From positions 45,414 to 109,413 of the forward strand of contig NZ_JAAXPW010000004.1 of assembly GCF_012396605.1 (NCBI RefSeq): 64,000 nucleotides of DNA. Reading direction: 5' to 3'. Under the pieces are notes generated by a model. That model was not told the origin of the DNA and ran no database searches. It was given only the letters and a program-made list of their open reading frames with translations. This DNA is from Ureibacillus thermosphaericus (GTDB taxonomy: Bacteria > Bacillota > Bacilli > Bacillales_A > Planococcaceae). A program made the position numbers and the translations under genes. Shown here piece by piece: positions 42,117 through 50,883 of the stretch; position 1 is the stretch's first letter, and each line of letters starts with the position of its first letter.

Positions 42117-43358
42117 ATGAGCTTTTTTAAACGTTTGAAGGAAAAATTAAGTGGAAAATCAGAAGAAAAATTACAGCAGGACACGGTTGAGGAAACGGCT
42201 GAACAAAACGAAGATGTTCAAAATGAAGCTGATGATGTGGGAGAAACATCAAAAGAAGTAATAGAAGAAAAAAATGAAACGATAGAAACTGAAGAAACTT
42301 TTTCTGATGACAGCGAAAAAGCGGAAGAAACTCTTGGTGACGACGTTGAAACGGTTCAACAAGAGGATGAAAAGGAAGAGGAGAAGAAGCCTTCCGCATG
42401 GTCGATCACTCAAAAATTTAAAATGGGTCTTGCAAAAACCCGTGATACGTTTACTTCTAAAGTGAACGATTTAATTGCACGTTATCGCAAGGTAGACGAA
42501 GAATTCTTTGAAGAATTAGAAGAAATATTATTGCAAGCGGATGTAGGTTTTGAAACAGTTATGGAATTAATGGACGAACTCCGCTTTGAAGTACAACGAA
42601 AAAATATAAAAGATACAGATGGCATTTATGAAATTATTTGTGAAAAATTAGTGGAAATTTATGAAAAGGGCGAGGAAGGCATTTCTGAACTTAATTTGCA
42701 ACCAAATGGTGAGCTAACAGTTATTTTATTTGTGGGTGTAAATGGTGTAGGGAAAACAACGACAATTGGTAAACTTGCTCATCGTTTGAAAAATCAAGGA
42801 AAAAAAGTGATGCTTGCTGCTGGTGATACGTTCCGTGCTGGTGCCATAGAACAGCTTCAAGTTTGGGGCGATCGAGTTGGCTGCGAAGTAATTAAACAAT
42901 CAGAAGGCTCAGATCCCGCTGCGGTAATTTATGATGCTATAAATGCTGCGAAAAAGCGCGGTGTTGATGTGTTGATTTGTGACACAGCTGGCCGTTTGCA
43001 AAATAAAGTGAACTTAATGAAGGAACTAGAAAAAGTGCATCGCGTTATTTCTCGTGAAATTCCAAACGCCCCACATGAAGTGTTGCTTGCGTTAGATGCG
43101 ACAACGGGTCAAAATGCGTTAATTCAAGCTCAAACATTTAAAGAAGCGACAAATGTGACGGGGATTGTATTAACAAAATTGGATGGTACAGCAAAAGGTG
43201 GTATTGTCTTAGCAATTCGTAACAAATTAAATATTCCGGTTAAATTCGTTGGTTTAGGTGAAAAAATTGATGACCTACAACCATTTGATGCGGAACGATA
43301 TGTATACGGATTATTTGCTGATTCATTAGACCAAGAATTGAAAAAAGCTGAACAATAA
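42117..43358 (+). CDS. ftsY: signal recognition particle receptor FtsY
   Basis: SRP receptor GTPase at the membrane. The ATG at 42117 follows AAAGGAGCG and starts MSFFKRLKEKLSG, a basic amphipathic helix that suits membrane contact. Residues 15-95 are a very acidic, Glu-rich A domain, longer than in Bacillus subtilis FtsY (about 329 residues against 413 here). The NG domain follows: GVNGVGKTT near 206, DTFRAGA, DTAGR and TKLDGTAKGG. It overlaps nothing and ends before a long inverted repeat. Confidence 0.96.
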   Translation: MSFFKRLKEKLSGKSEEKLQQDTVEETAEQNEDVQNEADDVGETSKEVIEEKNETIETEETFSDDSEKAEETLGDDVETVQQEDEKEEEKKPSAWSITQKFKMGLAKTRDTFTSKVNDLIARYRKVDEEFFEELEEILLQADVGFETVMELMDELRFEVQRKNIKDTDGIYEIICEKLVEIYEKGEEGISELNLQPNGELTVILFVGVNGVGKTTTIGKLAHRLKNQGKKVMLAAGDTFRAGAIEQLQVWGDRVGCEVIKQSEGSDPAAVIYDAINAAKKRGVDVLICDTAGRLQNKVNLMKELEKVHRVISREIPNAPHEVLLALDATTGQNALIQAQTFKEATNVTGIVLTKLDGTAKGGIVLAIRNKLNIPVKFVGLGEKIDDLQPFDAERYVYGLFADSLDQELKKAEQ

Positions 43359-43376
43359 GAAGAGATATTTGAAAAG

Positions 43377-43406
43377 GAGCCTGACCAAAAATTTTTGGCC
43401 AGGCTC
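43377..43406. repeat. 30-base near-perfect inverted repeat after ftsY
   Basis: GAGCCTG-A-CCAAAAA is mirrored by TTTTTGG-C-CAGGCTC, with one mismatch. There is no T run on the plus strand (CAAATAC follows) but CCTTTT follows on the minus strand. It may be a weak ftsY terminator. Confidence 0.6.
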
Positions 43407-43474
43407 AAATACTTAATGGCGCTAGCAATAACATTTCCGATTCGTGTATATTATCAGTGTTAAAGGGAATTTAC

Positions 43475-43503
43475 TTGACACTTATAAGTAAAACCGATAT
43501 GAT
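43475..43503 (+). promoter_or_regulatory. sigma-A promoter of ylxM-ffh
   Basis: TTGACA (43475-43480), spacer of 17, TATGAT (43498-43503), about 33 bases before the ylxM start. Confidence 0.85.
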
Positions 43504-43536
43504 ACAGTAGAAAAAATATGAATGGAGAGACATTCG

Positions 43537-43869
43537 ATGTTACTTGAAAAAACGACGCGGATGAATTTTCTCTTCGATTTTTATCAAGCTTTGTTAACGG
43601 ATAAACAGCGGGCATATATGGAACTATATTATTTAGATGATCTTTCCTTAGGTGAAATTGCAGAAAGCTACAAAGTTTCTCGACAAGCTGTATACGATAA
43701 TATCCGTCGCACTGAAGCAATGCTTGAAGAATATGAAGAAAAACTAAAGTTATTTGAAAAGTTTCAAAAGCGTCAGCAAACGATTGAAAAGCTAGCCGCT
43801 GCAATCAAAGGCAATGCCTCTATTGAAGAACAATTAAAGTTAATAGATCAATTAAAAGAAACGGATTAG
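43537..43869 (+). CDS. ylxM: SRP-associated DNA-binding protein YlxM
   Basis: Small helix-turn-helix protein (UPF0122), 110 residues, encoded with ffh in Firmicutes. The homologue in streptococci is reported to bind SRP components. The sigma-70 region 4-like segment reads [20 protein letters not shown] (about 33-52), followed by a charged helical tail. The ATG at 43537 is seven bases after GGAGAG; an ATG at 43522 overlaps that site and is rejected. Confidence 0.93.
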   Translation: MLLEKTTRMNFLFDFYQALLTDKQRAYMELYYLDDLSLGEIAESYKVSRQAVYDNIRRTEAMLEEYEEKLKLFEKFQKRQQTIEKLAAAIKGNASIEEQLKLIDQLKETD

Positions 43870-43881
43870 GAGGCGAAAAGT

Positions 43882-45243
43882 TTGGCATTTGAAGGATTAT
43901 CAGAACGACTCCAAAGCACAATCCAAAAAATTAAAGGCAAGGGAAAAGTTACTGAAGCAGATGTAAAACAAATGATGCGGGAAGTGCGCCTTGCATTGAT
44001 TGAAGCCGACGTAAATTTAAAAGTTGTAAAAGACTTTGTAAAAAAAGTAAGTGAAAGAGCAGTCGGCGTTGAAGTTATGAAAAGTTTAACACCTGGTCAA
44101 CAAGTCATTAAGATTGTAAAAGATGAATTGACTGAGTTGATGGGTGGAGAACAGAGTCAAATTAAATTTAATACAAAGCCTCCAACAGTCATTATGATGG
44201 TAGGTTTGCAAGGTGCTGGTAAAACTACGACTTCCGGAAAACTTGCAAATGTTTTAAGGAAGAAATACAACCGTAAACCGCTTTTAGTTGCTGCCGATAT
44301 ATATCGTCCAGCAGCTATTAAACAATTAGAAACATTAGGAAAACAACTTTCGATTCCTGTGTTTTCTCTTGGTGCGGATGTTTCTCCTGTGAAAATTGCG
44401 GAAGAAGCAATCGAACATGCAAAAAAAGAACATTATGACGTGGTCATTATCGATACAGCTGGTCGATTACATATCGATGAAGAACTGATGGACGAATTAA
44501 AAAATATTCGGGCCATTAAAGAACCAGACGAAGTATTTTTAGTTGTTGATGCCATGACCGGACAAGATGCAGTTAATGTTGCTCAAAGTTTCAATGATGC
44601 AATTGGCATCTCAGGCGTCATCTTAACAAAATTAGATGGAGATACACGCGGTGGTGCTGCGTTATCGATTCGTGCTGTGACAGAAAAGCCAATAAAATTT
44701 GTTGGTATGGGTGAGAAGATGGACGCTTTAGAGCCTTTCCATCCAGAACGTATGGCTTCTCGTATACTAGGGATGGGCGACGTCCTATCGCTAATTGAAA
44801 AAGCACAGGCAAATGTGGATTTAGAAAAAGCGAAAGAATTGGAAGAAAAGTTTAAAACGCAAAGCTTTACTTTCGATGATTTTGTAGAACAAATTAAAGC
44901 TGTCCGAAAAATGGGACCGTTGGAAGACTTATTAAAAATGCTTCCAGGTGCCAATAAAATAAAAGGTTTAAATAATATTCAAATCGACGAAAAACAAATC
45001 GATCGCCTGGAGGCTATTATTTATTCCATGACGCCTGAAGAAAGAGAGCGTCCAGAAATCATCAATGCTAGCCGTAAAAAGAGAATCGCAAACGGTTCTG
45101 GTACGTCCATTCAGGATGTCAACCGATTATTAAAACAATTTGAAGATATGAAAAAAATGATGAAGCAAATGACGAGCATGGCACAAGGAAAAGGCAAGAA
45201 GAAAATGAAACTTCCTGGATTCGATTCATTATTTAAATTTTAA
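43882..45243 (+). CDS. ffh: signal recognition particle protein Ffh
   Basis: SRP GTPase that binds signal sequences and 4.5S/scRNA. TTG start with AGGAGGCG upstream. The NG domain has GLQGAGKTT (108-116), DIYRPAA, DTAGR and TKLDGDTRGG; the methionine-rich M domain (about 300-453) contains KKMMKQMTSMAQGKGKKKMK at its end. The 453-residue length is usual. Confidence 0.96.
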   Translation: MAFEGLSERLQSTIQKIKGKGKVTEADVKQMMREVRLALIEADVNLKVVKDFVKKVSERAVGVEVMKSLTPGQQVIKIVKDELTELMGGEQSQIKFNTKPPTVIMMVGLQGAGKTTTSGKLANVLRKKYNRKPLLVAADIYRPAAIKQLETLGKQLSIPVFSLGADVSPVKIAEEAIEHAKKEHYDVVIIDTAGRLHIDEELMDELKNIRAIKEPDEVFLVVDAMTGQDAVNVAQSFNDAIGISGVILTKLDGDTRGGAALSIRAVTEKPIKFVGMGEKMDALEPFHPERMASRILGMGDVLSLIEKAQANVDLEKAKELEEKFKTQSFTFDDFVEQIKAVRKMGPLEDLLKMLPGANKIKGLNNIQIDEKQIDRLEAIIYSMTPEERERPEIINASRKKRIANGSGTSIQDVNRLLKQFEDMKKMMKQMTSMAQGKGKKKMKLPGFDSLFKF

Positions 45244-45278
45244 TATAAAAGAAAAAATGAACTGTTAAGAAAAAACAC

Positions 45279-45307
45279 TTTACAAACAAATCAAACACTG
45301 ATATTAT
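45279..45307 (+). promoter_or_regulatory. rpsP operon promoter
   Basis: TTTACA (45279-45284), 17-base spacer, TATTAT (45302-45307), 39 bases before the rpsP ATG. Confidence 0.75.
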
Positions 45308-45345
45308 TCTATCTTGTGTGAAACTAATTCGGAGGTGCAATAAAC

Positions 45346-45624
45346 ATGGCAGTAAAAATTCGTTTAAAACGTATGGGAGCTAAAAAATCTCCTTTCTATC
45401 GTATCGTAGTTGCTGATTCTCGTTCTCCACGTGACGGACGTTCAATTGAAACAGTTGGTACTTACAATCCTCTAACTGTTCCAGCAACAATCAATATCGA
45501 TGAAGAGAAAGCTCTTAAATGGTTAGCAAATGGTGCGAAACCATCTGATACAGTACGTAACTTGTTCTCACAACAAGGAATTATGGAAAAATTCCACAAT
45601 TTAAAATTCAATAAAAATGCTTAA
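45346..45624 (+). CDS. rpsP: 30S ribosomal protein S16
   Basis: Small-subunit ribosomal protein of 92 residues, with the family N-terminus [20 protein letters not shown] and the [15 protein letters not shown] segment. GGAGGTG precedes the ATG. First gene of the rpsP-khpA unit. Confidence 0.98.
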   Translation: MAVKIRLKRMGAKKSPFYRIVVADSRSPRDGRSIETVGTYNPLTVPATINIDEEKALKWLANGAKPSDTVRNLFSQQGIMEKFHNLKFNKNA

Positions 45625-45650
45625 TTGAAAAGTATCTAGGAGGTGTCCGC

Positions 45651-45881
45651 ATGCAAAAGCTGATTGAAACAATTGTCAAACCACTAGTTGATTATCCCGA
45701 AGACGTTCGCGTTGAAAAAGATGAAAATGCTAGTCGCATTGTTTATAAACTTTTTGTCAATCCAGAGGATCGAGGAAAAGTGATTGGTAAACAAGGTCGT
45801 GTTGCGAAGGCGATTCGTACTATTGTTTATTCAGCTAGCGGTCACCAAAAGAAAAAAACTTACGTCGATATATTGGACTAA
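45651..45881 (+). CDS. khpA: KH-domain RNA-binding protein KhpA (YlqC)
   Basis: Single KH-domain protein of 76 residues that in other Firmicutes pairs with KhpB and binds RNA linked to cell elongation and division. The GxxG loop reads VIGKQGRVAKAIR near residue 45. It follows rpsP as usual. In Bacillus subtilis ylqD comes next, but here a terminator and the rimM leader do. Confidence 0.94.
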   Translation: MQKLIETIVKPLVDYPEDVRVEKDENASRIVYKLFVNPEDRGKVIGKQGRVAKAIRTIVYSASGHQKKKTYVDILD

Positions 45882-45884
45882 TGC

Positions 45885-45912
45885 AAAAAGGGGCTACTTC
45901 AGCCCCTTTTTT
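45885..45912 (+). terminator. rpsP-khpA terminator
   Basis: AAAAAGGGGCT (45885-45895), loop ACTTC, AGCCCCTTTTTT (45901-45912): a strong intrinsic terminator. Confidence 0.95.
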
Positions 45913-46021
45913 ATACATATAAAATCTTCCTAGGTTAATCAAACTATATCGTGTACCATGATGAACTGGTTGGAGAAAAGCCAGTTAATTAGAAAACTTC
46001 AATTTAAAGAGGTGTCGTTTG

Positions 46022-46543
46022 ATGGAATGGTTAAATGTGGGTCGCATTGTCAATACACACGGCATTCGTGGAGAGGTGCGCGTCATTTCTTCCACAGATT
46101 TTGAAGATATTCGTTTCAAAAAAGGATCGCAACTTGCTATTTTTAAAAGTGATAATGCAGAACCAATCTGGGTGACAGTAGAAAATGCCCGGAGACATAA
46201 AAACTTTATTTTGTTAACATTTGAAGGATATTATAACATCAATCAAGTAGAACCATTTAAAAACAGTGTATTAAAAATTTCAAAAGACCAATTAAAAGAA
46301 GACGAATTAGGCGAAAACGAATATTATTATTTTGAAATCATTGGCTGCCAAGTTTATTCAGAAGAAGGAGAACTCTTAGGGGAAATCACAAATATTTTAG
46401 AAACTGGCGCTAACGATGTTTGGGAATTAAAAGACGGAAAAGGGAAAAAACATTATATCCCTTACATTGAAGATGTAGTTAAAGATATTGATGTTGACAA
46501 TAAACGAATTACCATTCATGTGATGGAAGGATTATTATCATGA
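46022..46543 (+). CDS. rimM: ribosome maturation factor RimM
   Basis: Helps assemble the 30S head by binding S19. The ATG at 46022 is seven bases after AGAGGTG; a TTG one codon earlier is also possible. The 173 residues have an N-terminal RimM barrel ([17 protein letters not shown]) and a C-terminal PRC barrel ([24 protein letters not shown]). It overlaps trmD by four bases. Confidence 0.96.
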   Translation: MEWLNVGRIVNTHGIRGEVRVISSTDFEDIRFKKGSQLAIFKSDNAEPIWVTVENARRHKNFILLTFEGYYNINQVEPFKNSVLKISKDQLKEDELGENEYYYFEIIGCQVYSEEGELLGEITNILETGANDVWELKDGKGKKHYIPYIEDVVKDIDVDNKRITIHVMEGLLS

Positions 46544-47277
46544 AAATACATGTGCTTACCTTATTTCCTGAAATGTTTGATGGTGTGTTCGGTTCATCCA
46601 TCTTAAAAAAAGCCCAAGAAAAAGGAATCGTCGATATTCAAGTAACCAATATTCGTGATTACAGCGACAACAAACATAAACAGGTAGACGATTATCCTTA
46701 TGGTGGGGGAGCTGGCATGGTGTTGAAGCCTGAGCCAGTGTTTCATGCGGTTGAATCGATTACTGAAGGCCGTAATCCTCGCGTTATTCTCATGTGTCCA
46801 CAGGGAGAACGTTTCACTCAGTCGAAAGCGGAAGAATTGGCGGAAGAAGAGGAACTTGTTTTTATTTGTGGACATTACGAAGGATATGATGAACGTATTC
46901 GAGAGCATCTTGTAACCGATGAAATATCCATTGGGGATTTTGTATTGACTGGTGGAGAAATACCGGCAATGGCGATTATTGATTCGGTTGTTCGCTTAAT
47001 TCCTGGAGTATTGGGACAAGAAGCTTCACATATTCATGATTCATTTTCTACAGGGCTGTTAGAACACCCGCATTACACAAGACCCCAAGAATTTAGAGGA
47101 ATGAAAGTTCCAGATGTGCTATTGTCAGGAAATCATCAAAAAATTGAAGAATGGCGTATGGAACAATCAATCAAGCGCACTTTTGAGCGAAGACCTGACT
47201 TATTGAAAAATATTGAACTAACACCAAAACAACTGGAATATCTTGAAACTTTAAAAAGAAAAAATGAAAAATCATGA
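46540..47277 (+). CDS. trmD: tRNA (guanine37-N1)-methyltransferase
   Basis: SPOUT-class enzyme forming m1G37, which prevents frameshifting. The 245 residues include the N-terminal [20 protein letters not shown], the trefoil-knot segments [11 protein letters not shown] and [11 protein letters not shown], and the C-terminal tRNA-binding helices. Standard rimM-trmD-rplS order. Confidence 0.97.
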   Translation: MKIHVLTLFPEMFDGVFGSSILKKAQEKGIVDIQVTNIRDYSDNKHKQVDDYPYGGGAGMVLKPEPVFHAVESITEGRNPRVILMCPQGERFTQSKAEELAEEEELVFICGHYEGYDERIREHLVTDEISIGDFVLTGGEIPAMAIIDSVVRLIPGVLGQEASHIHDSFSTGLLEHPHYTRPQEFRGMKVPDVLLSGNHQKIEEWRMEQSIKRTFERRPDLLKNIELTPKQLEYLETLKRKNEKS

Positions 47278-47351
47278 ATATTTTATAAAAATAATCAATA
47301 TGAATAAACAGTCCCTTTTAGTTGATTATTGATTCGTGATTAGAATTTTCC

Positions 47352-47380
47352 TTGCACGTTGATTTAAAGTATGATAATAT
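47352..47380 (+). promoter_or_regulatory. rplS promoter
   Basis: TTGCAC (47352-47357), 17-base spacer, TAATAT (47375-47380). The expected transcript start near 47387 leaves a leader of about 85 bases before rplS. Confidence 0.75.
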
Positions 47381-47386
47381 TCAATC

Positions 47387-47471
47387 TGTGCTTCTATGAG
47401 AAGCTTTAATTACGGTGTTCCGCTGTAGTGAATAAGACTATATGAACATTCGGTATAAGGAGAGAATAAAC
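47387..47471 (+). ncRNA. candidate structured leader of rplS (L19 leader-like)
   Basis: The leader can fold into GCTTCT/AGAAGC (47390-47404) and TACGG/CTGTA (about 47412-47428) stems before the AAGGAGAG site. Bacilli are known to have an autoregulatory L19 leader, and the position fits. I could not test the match to that RNA family. Confidence 0.45.
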
Positions 47472-47816
47472 ATGTCAAATATTATTGCAGAAATTACAAA
47501 AGAACAACTTCGCACAGATCTTCCTGAATTCCGCCCTGGTGATACAGTTCGCGTACACGTTCGTATTCAAGAAGGTAACCGTGAACGTATCCAAGTATTC
47601 GAAGGCGTAGTAATTAAACGTCGCGGTGGTGGAATTAGCGAAACATTTACAGTGCGTAAAATTTCTTACGGTGTAGGGGTTGAACGTACTTTCCCTGTTC
47701 ACACACCAAAAATTGCAAAATTAGAAGTTGTTCGTCGCGGTAAAGTGCGCCGTGCAAAACTTTACTACTTACGTAATTTACGTGGTAAAGCAGCACGTAT
47801 TAAAGAAATTCGATAA
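47472..47816 (+). CDS. rplS: 50S ribosomal protein L19
   Basis: Large-subunit protein at the 30S interface, 114 residues. The ATG at 47472 follows AAGGAGAG at a good distance and gives [20 protein letters not shown]; the ATG at 47442 lies in the leader and would add a ten-residue extension absent from relatives. The conserved [19 protein letters not shown] and [15 protein letters not shown] segments are intact. Confidence 0.97.
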   Translation: MSNIIAEITKEQLRTDLPEFRPGDTVRVHVRIQEGNRERIQVFEGVVIKRRGGGISETFTVRKISYGVGVERTFPVHTPKIAKLEVVRRGKVRRAKLYYLRNLRGKAARIKEIR

Positions 47817-47826
47817 TCATTCTACT

Positions 47827-47863
47827 AAAGGGGGCTTTGTTTTAAAAAGCCTCCTTTCTTTTG
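47827..47863 (+). terminator. rplS terminator
   Basis: AAAGGGGGCTTT (47827-47838) pairs, with one G-U, with AAAGCCTCCTTT (47846-47857), followed by CTTTTG. Confidence 0.85.
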
Positions 47864-47923
47864 CTTGTCATAAAGAATAAGAATGAAATAAAATGTAGAT
47901 AGTAGATTTGGGGGAATGCTCTC

Positions 47924-48487
47924 GTGGAAAAAGTAAAAAAAGAAAAAAACGAGATTTGGGAATGGACAAAAGCGTTAATCATTGCTCTCCTCATTGCTGT
48001 AGTTATTCGTTACTTTTTATTTACTCCTATTGTGGTAGATGGAGAATCGATGATGCCAACGCTAAAAGATGGCGACAAGATGATCGTCAATAAAATCGGA
48101 TATCGATTAGGTGAACCAAAGCGGTTTGACATTGTTGTATTCCATGCACCAGAAGGCAAAGACTATATCAAAAGAGTTATTGGATTGCCTGGTGAACATA
48201 TTGAATATAAAGATGACCAGTTGTATATTAACGGTGAACCCATCGATGAACCATATTTAGATGAATATAAATCACAACTCTCAGAAGGTCAATTAACGCA
48301 AGATTTTACCCTCCAAGATATTGATCCAAGCCTTGACGTAATTCCGGAAGGTTATGTATTTGTAATGGGGGATAACCGACGATTCAGCAAGGATAGCCGC
48401 CACATCGGAGTCGTCAGTGAAGATGAAATCATTGGCAGTACAAGCGTAGTCTTTTGGCCTTTAAGTGAAATAAAAATTGTGAAATAA
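47924..48487 (+). CDS. lepB: type I signal peptidase
   Basis: Membrane protease that removes signal peptides (SipS-like). GTG start after GGGGGAA. The 187 residues have one N-terminal membrane helix (about 15-35) and the catalytic pair Ser42 in DGESMMPTL and Lys83 in YIKRVIGLPG, then MGDNRRFSKDSRHIG. The short single-helix form is typical of Gram-positive bacteria. Its place between rplS and rbgA occurs in several Bacillales but not in Bacillus subtilis. Confidence 0.95.
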   Translation: MEKVKKEKNEIWEWTKALIIALLIAVVIRYFLFTPIVVDGESMMPTLKDGDKMIVNKIGYRLGEPKRFDIVVFHAPEGKDYIKRVIGLPGEHIEYKDDQLYINGEPIDEPYLDEYKSQLSEGQLTQDFTLQDIDPSLDVIPEGYVFVMGDNRRFSKDSRHIGVVSEDEIIGSTSVVFWPLSEIKIVK

Positions 48488-48522
48488 AAAAGAGGAGTAG
48501 ATGAACACTCCTTTTCTTTTTT
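48486..48522 (+). terminator. lepB terminator
   Basis: AAAAGAGGAGT pairs with ACTCC-TTTT around ACTCC at 48507-48511, then CTTTTTT, directly after lepB. Confidence 0.75.
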
Positions 48523-48541
48523 GACTGAAGGAGGAATAATA

Positions 48542-49417
48542 ATGACAATTCAATGGTTTCCAGGGCATATGGCAAAAGCAAAACGACAAGTTCAAGAACA
48601 TTTAAAACTTGTTGATATTGTCTTTGAATTAGTTGATGCCCGATTGCCATTATCTTCAAGAAATCCAATGATTGATGAAGTCATTAACCAAAAACCTCGA
48701 TTGATATTATTAAATAAAGCAGACATGGCTGATGAAACAGAGACGAAAAAATGGGTTGAATATTTTTCAAATAAAGGATTAACGGCAATCGCCATCAACT
48801 CCTTTGAAGGGAAAGGACTAAACCAGGTCACAAAAGCTGCTCAACAAATATTAGCAGAAAAATGGGCTCGCATGAAAGCAAAAGGGATGAAACCCCGCGC
48901 CATTCGAGCGATGATTGTAGGGATTCCGAACGTAGGAAAATCAACTTTAATCAATCGTCTAGCCAAAAAAAACATAGCCAAGACTGGTAATACTCCGGGG
49001 GTCACGAAAGCCCAGCAATGGGTTAAAGTTGGAAAAGAATTAGAATTATTAGATACGCCAGGAATTTTATGGCCAAAATTCGAAGATAAAGAGGTAGGTT
49101 TAAAACTGGCTTTAACGGGAGCAATTAAAGATACAATCCTCAATATGGAAGATTTAGCAACTTATGCGTTGAATTTTTTATCTACCCATTATCCTGAGCG
49201 AATGAATGAACGCTATGGTATTAGTTCAGTAGATGAAGATATCGTAAAGACTTATGACCATATCGGAAAATTGCGCAATGTATTAGGTCCTGGTGGTACA
49301 ATTGACTATGATAAAGTATCAGAATTGATTGTACGCGATATTCGCAATTTAGAATTAGGGAAATTAACTTTTGATTTTGTTGATGAAGAATTAAAAAAAG
49401 AACTTGTTCACAATTAG
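48542..49417 (+). CDS. rbgA: ribosome biogenesis GTPase RbgA (YlqF)
   Basis: Essential GTPase for late 50S assembly. The ATG at 48542 is seven bases after AAGGAGG (an upstream TTG at 48521 lies before that site). The 291 residues have circularly permuted motifs: LLNKADMAD (G4) near 58, GIPNVGKST (G1) near 128, TPGVT (G2) and LDTPGI (G3), then a C-terminal ANTAR-like helical domain. Confidence 0.96.
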   Translation: MTIQWFPGHMAKAKRQVQEHLKLVDIVFELVDARLPLSSRNPMIDEVINQKPRLILLNKADMADETETKKWVEYFSNKGLTAIAINSFEGKGLNQVTKAAQQILAEKWARMKAKGMKPRAIRAMIVGIPNVGKSTLINRLAKKNIAKTGNTPGVTKAQQWVKVGKELELLDTPGILWPKFEDKEVGLKLALTGAIKDTILNMEDLATYALNFLSTHYPERMNERYGISSVDEDIVKTYDHIGKLRNVLGPGGTIDYDKVSELIVRDIRNLELGKLTFDFVDEELKKELVHN

Positions 49418-49423
49418 ATGAAA

Positions 49424-49469
49424 AAACCATCCAAAAGTCCCATCGAGAAACTTTATGGATGGTTTAATT
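49424..49469. terminator. bidirectional terminator between rbgA and the lipoprotein gene
   Basis: AAACCATCCA (49424-49433) pairs with TGGATGGTTT (49456-49465), with inner AAAGT/AACTTT pairing. A and T runs flank both sides. Confidence 0.85.
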
Positions 49470-49955
49470 TTATGCAGGCATTTCAGTCGGAGTTGGTTTC
49501 GAAAAGCCCTCTTGATATTTTTCATCAATATATTTTCGAATTTCTTTAATGGATTTTCCATCATTTGAGAGCTTTGCAGATTCAACTGCAATTTCCATAC
49601 AAACGAGACAGCGAGTTCCATGGTCATCCCACAGAACTTGTTCGTCGCGAATTTCAGCAACGAAGCAATTTAAACTGCTTCGGTGGCCAGCTGATTCTCC
49701 ACAACCGCAATAACAAGGAATCCATTGCAACACATCGGCATGTTCGAATGCGATTTTGTATACAGTCGTTATGTTTTCATGTTTTTCTTGTAAAAAAGAA
49801 GGTAATTCATTAATAGAGGTTAGTTCTTGTAAATCTCCCGACAATGGATTGTGATGAATATGGCTTGTATCACTGTGAACTTCTTGTTGAGTTGTTTCGC
49901 CTTTGCAAGCGCTCAGTATAAAAAGAAGAGAGAGCAATATGTATATTTTTTTCAT
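49470..49955 (-). CDS. PCYCGC-motif lipoprotein
   Basis: Predicted surface lipoprotein of 161 residues, function unknown. A lipobox LSAC (cleavage before Cys17) follows a hydrophobic signal. The mature part has a His-rich stretch (HSDTSHIHHN) and the name-giving PCYCGCGE motif, then two further cysteines in TRCLVC; these could bind metal or form disulfides. Proteins with this motif occur across Bacillales. It is a single-gene unit on the minus strand between rbgA and rnhB, with GGAGG seven bases before the ATG. Confidence 0.88.
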   Translation of the reverse strand: MKKIYILLSLLFILSACKGETTQQEVHSDTSHIHHNPLSGDLQELTSINELPSFLQEKHENITTVYKIAFEHADVLQWIPCYCGCGESAGHRSSLNCFVAEIRDEQVLWDDHGTRCLVCMEIAVESAKLSNDGKSIKEIRKYIDEKYQEGFSKPTPTEMPA

Positions 49956-50103
49956 TTCTTTTCCTCCACAGTATATTCCCCCTCATTATAGAATGAATTT
50001 ATGATAAAGTACAGCATGAGTGGAATCATGGAATCACTCTAGTCAATCTTATAAGAAATCTATTTAAGCCGATATAAAATAAAAATATTAGGAGAAAGCA
50101 AGT

Positions 50104-50883
50104 ATGAAAACAATTAAGGAAATAACAGAAGCATTAAAAAGTGCGTCTACATATGAGCCATGGATGAAGGAACTTGAATATGACGAAAGAGCGGGAGTAA
50201 AAAAAGCTTTTTTACAGTTTAAAAAGAGATTAGAAAATCAGGAGAAAATGCTTGAACAATTTCGTCAAAAGCAAGCATTTGATGCAAGTTTTCTTCCCTT
50301 TGAAGATGCCTATTTAGCTGGAATAGATGAGGCGGGAAGAGGTCCTCTAGCTGGACCAGTTGTCACTTGCGCAGTCATTTTACCAAAAGATTGTCCAGAA
50401 CTTGTTGGAGTGAATGATTCAAAACAACTATCCAAAAAGAAACGCGCAGAATTTGCTGAGTTAATTAAAAAGCATGCTCTTGATTATTCAATACATTTTC
50501 AGAGCGCGGAAATCATTGATGAGATGAATATTTTAGAAGCAACAAAACAATCGATGAAAATGTGTGTTGAAAGTTTAAAAATACGCCCAGATTTTTGCAT
50601 TGTAGATGCAGTTACAGTCCCGATTGATATACCTCAAAAAAATATAATAAAAGGCGATGCGAAAAGTCTTGCGATTGGAGCGGCATCGATATTAGCTAAA
50701 CACGAACGGGATTTATATATGGAAAAGTTACATAAAGAATATCCTCAATACGGATTTGATCAGCATGCTGGTTATGGCACAAAGCAACATTTAGAAGCAA
50801 TTGAACAATTTGGGCCAACCATTCATCATCGCAAATCATTTGAACCAATTAAAACAATGCTAGAGAAGAAGGTGATGATATGA
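50104..50883 (+). CDS. rnhB: ribonuclease HII
   Basis: Cleaves RNA in DNA-RNA hybrids and removes misincorporated ribonucleotides. Of 259 residues, the first 70 form the N-terminal helical domain seen in Firmicutes; the catalytic domain has GIDEAGRGPLAGP (about 74-86) and the later aspartate in CIVDAVTV. It overlaps ylqG by four bases. Confidence 0.95.
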   Translation: MKTIKEITEALKSASTYEPWMKELEYDERAGVKKAFLQFKKRLENQEKMLEQFRQKQAFDASFLPFEDAYLAGIDEAGRGPLAGPVVTCAVILPKDCPELVGVNDSKQLSKKKRAEFAELIKKHALDYSIHFQSAEIIDEMNILEATKQSMKMCVESLKIRPDFCIVDAVTVPIDIPQKNIIKGDAKSLAIGAASILAKHERDLYMEKLHKEYPQYGFDQHAGYGTKQHLEAIEQFGPTIHHRKSFEPIKTMLEKKVMI

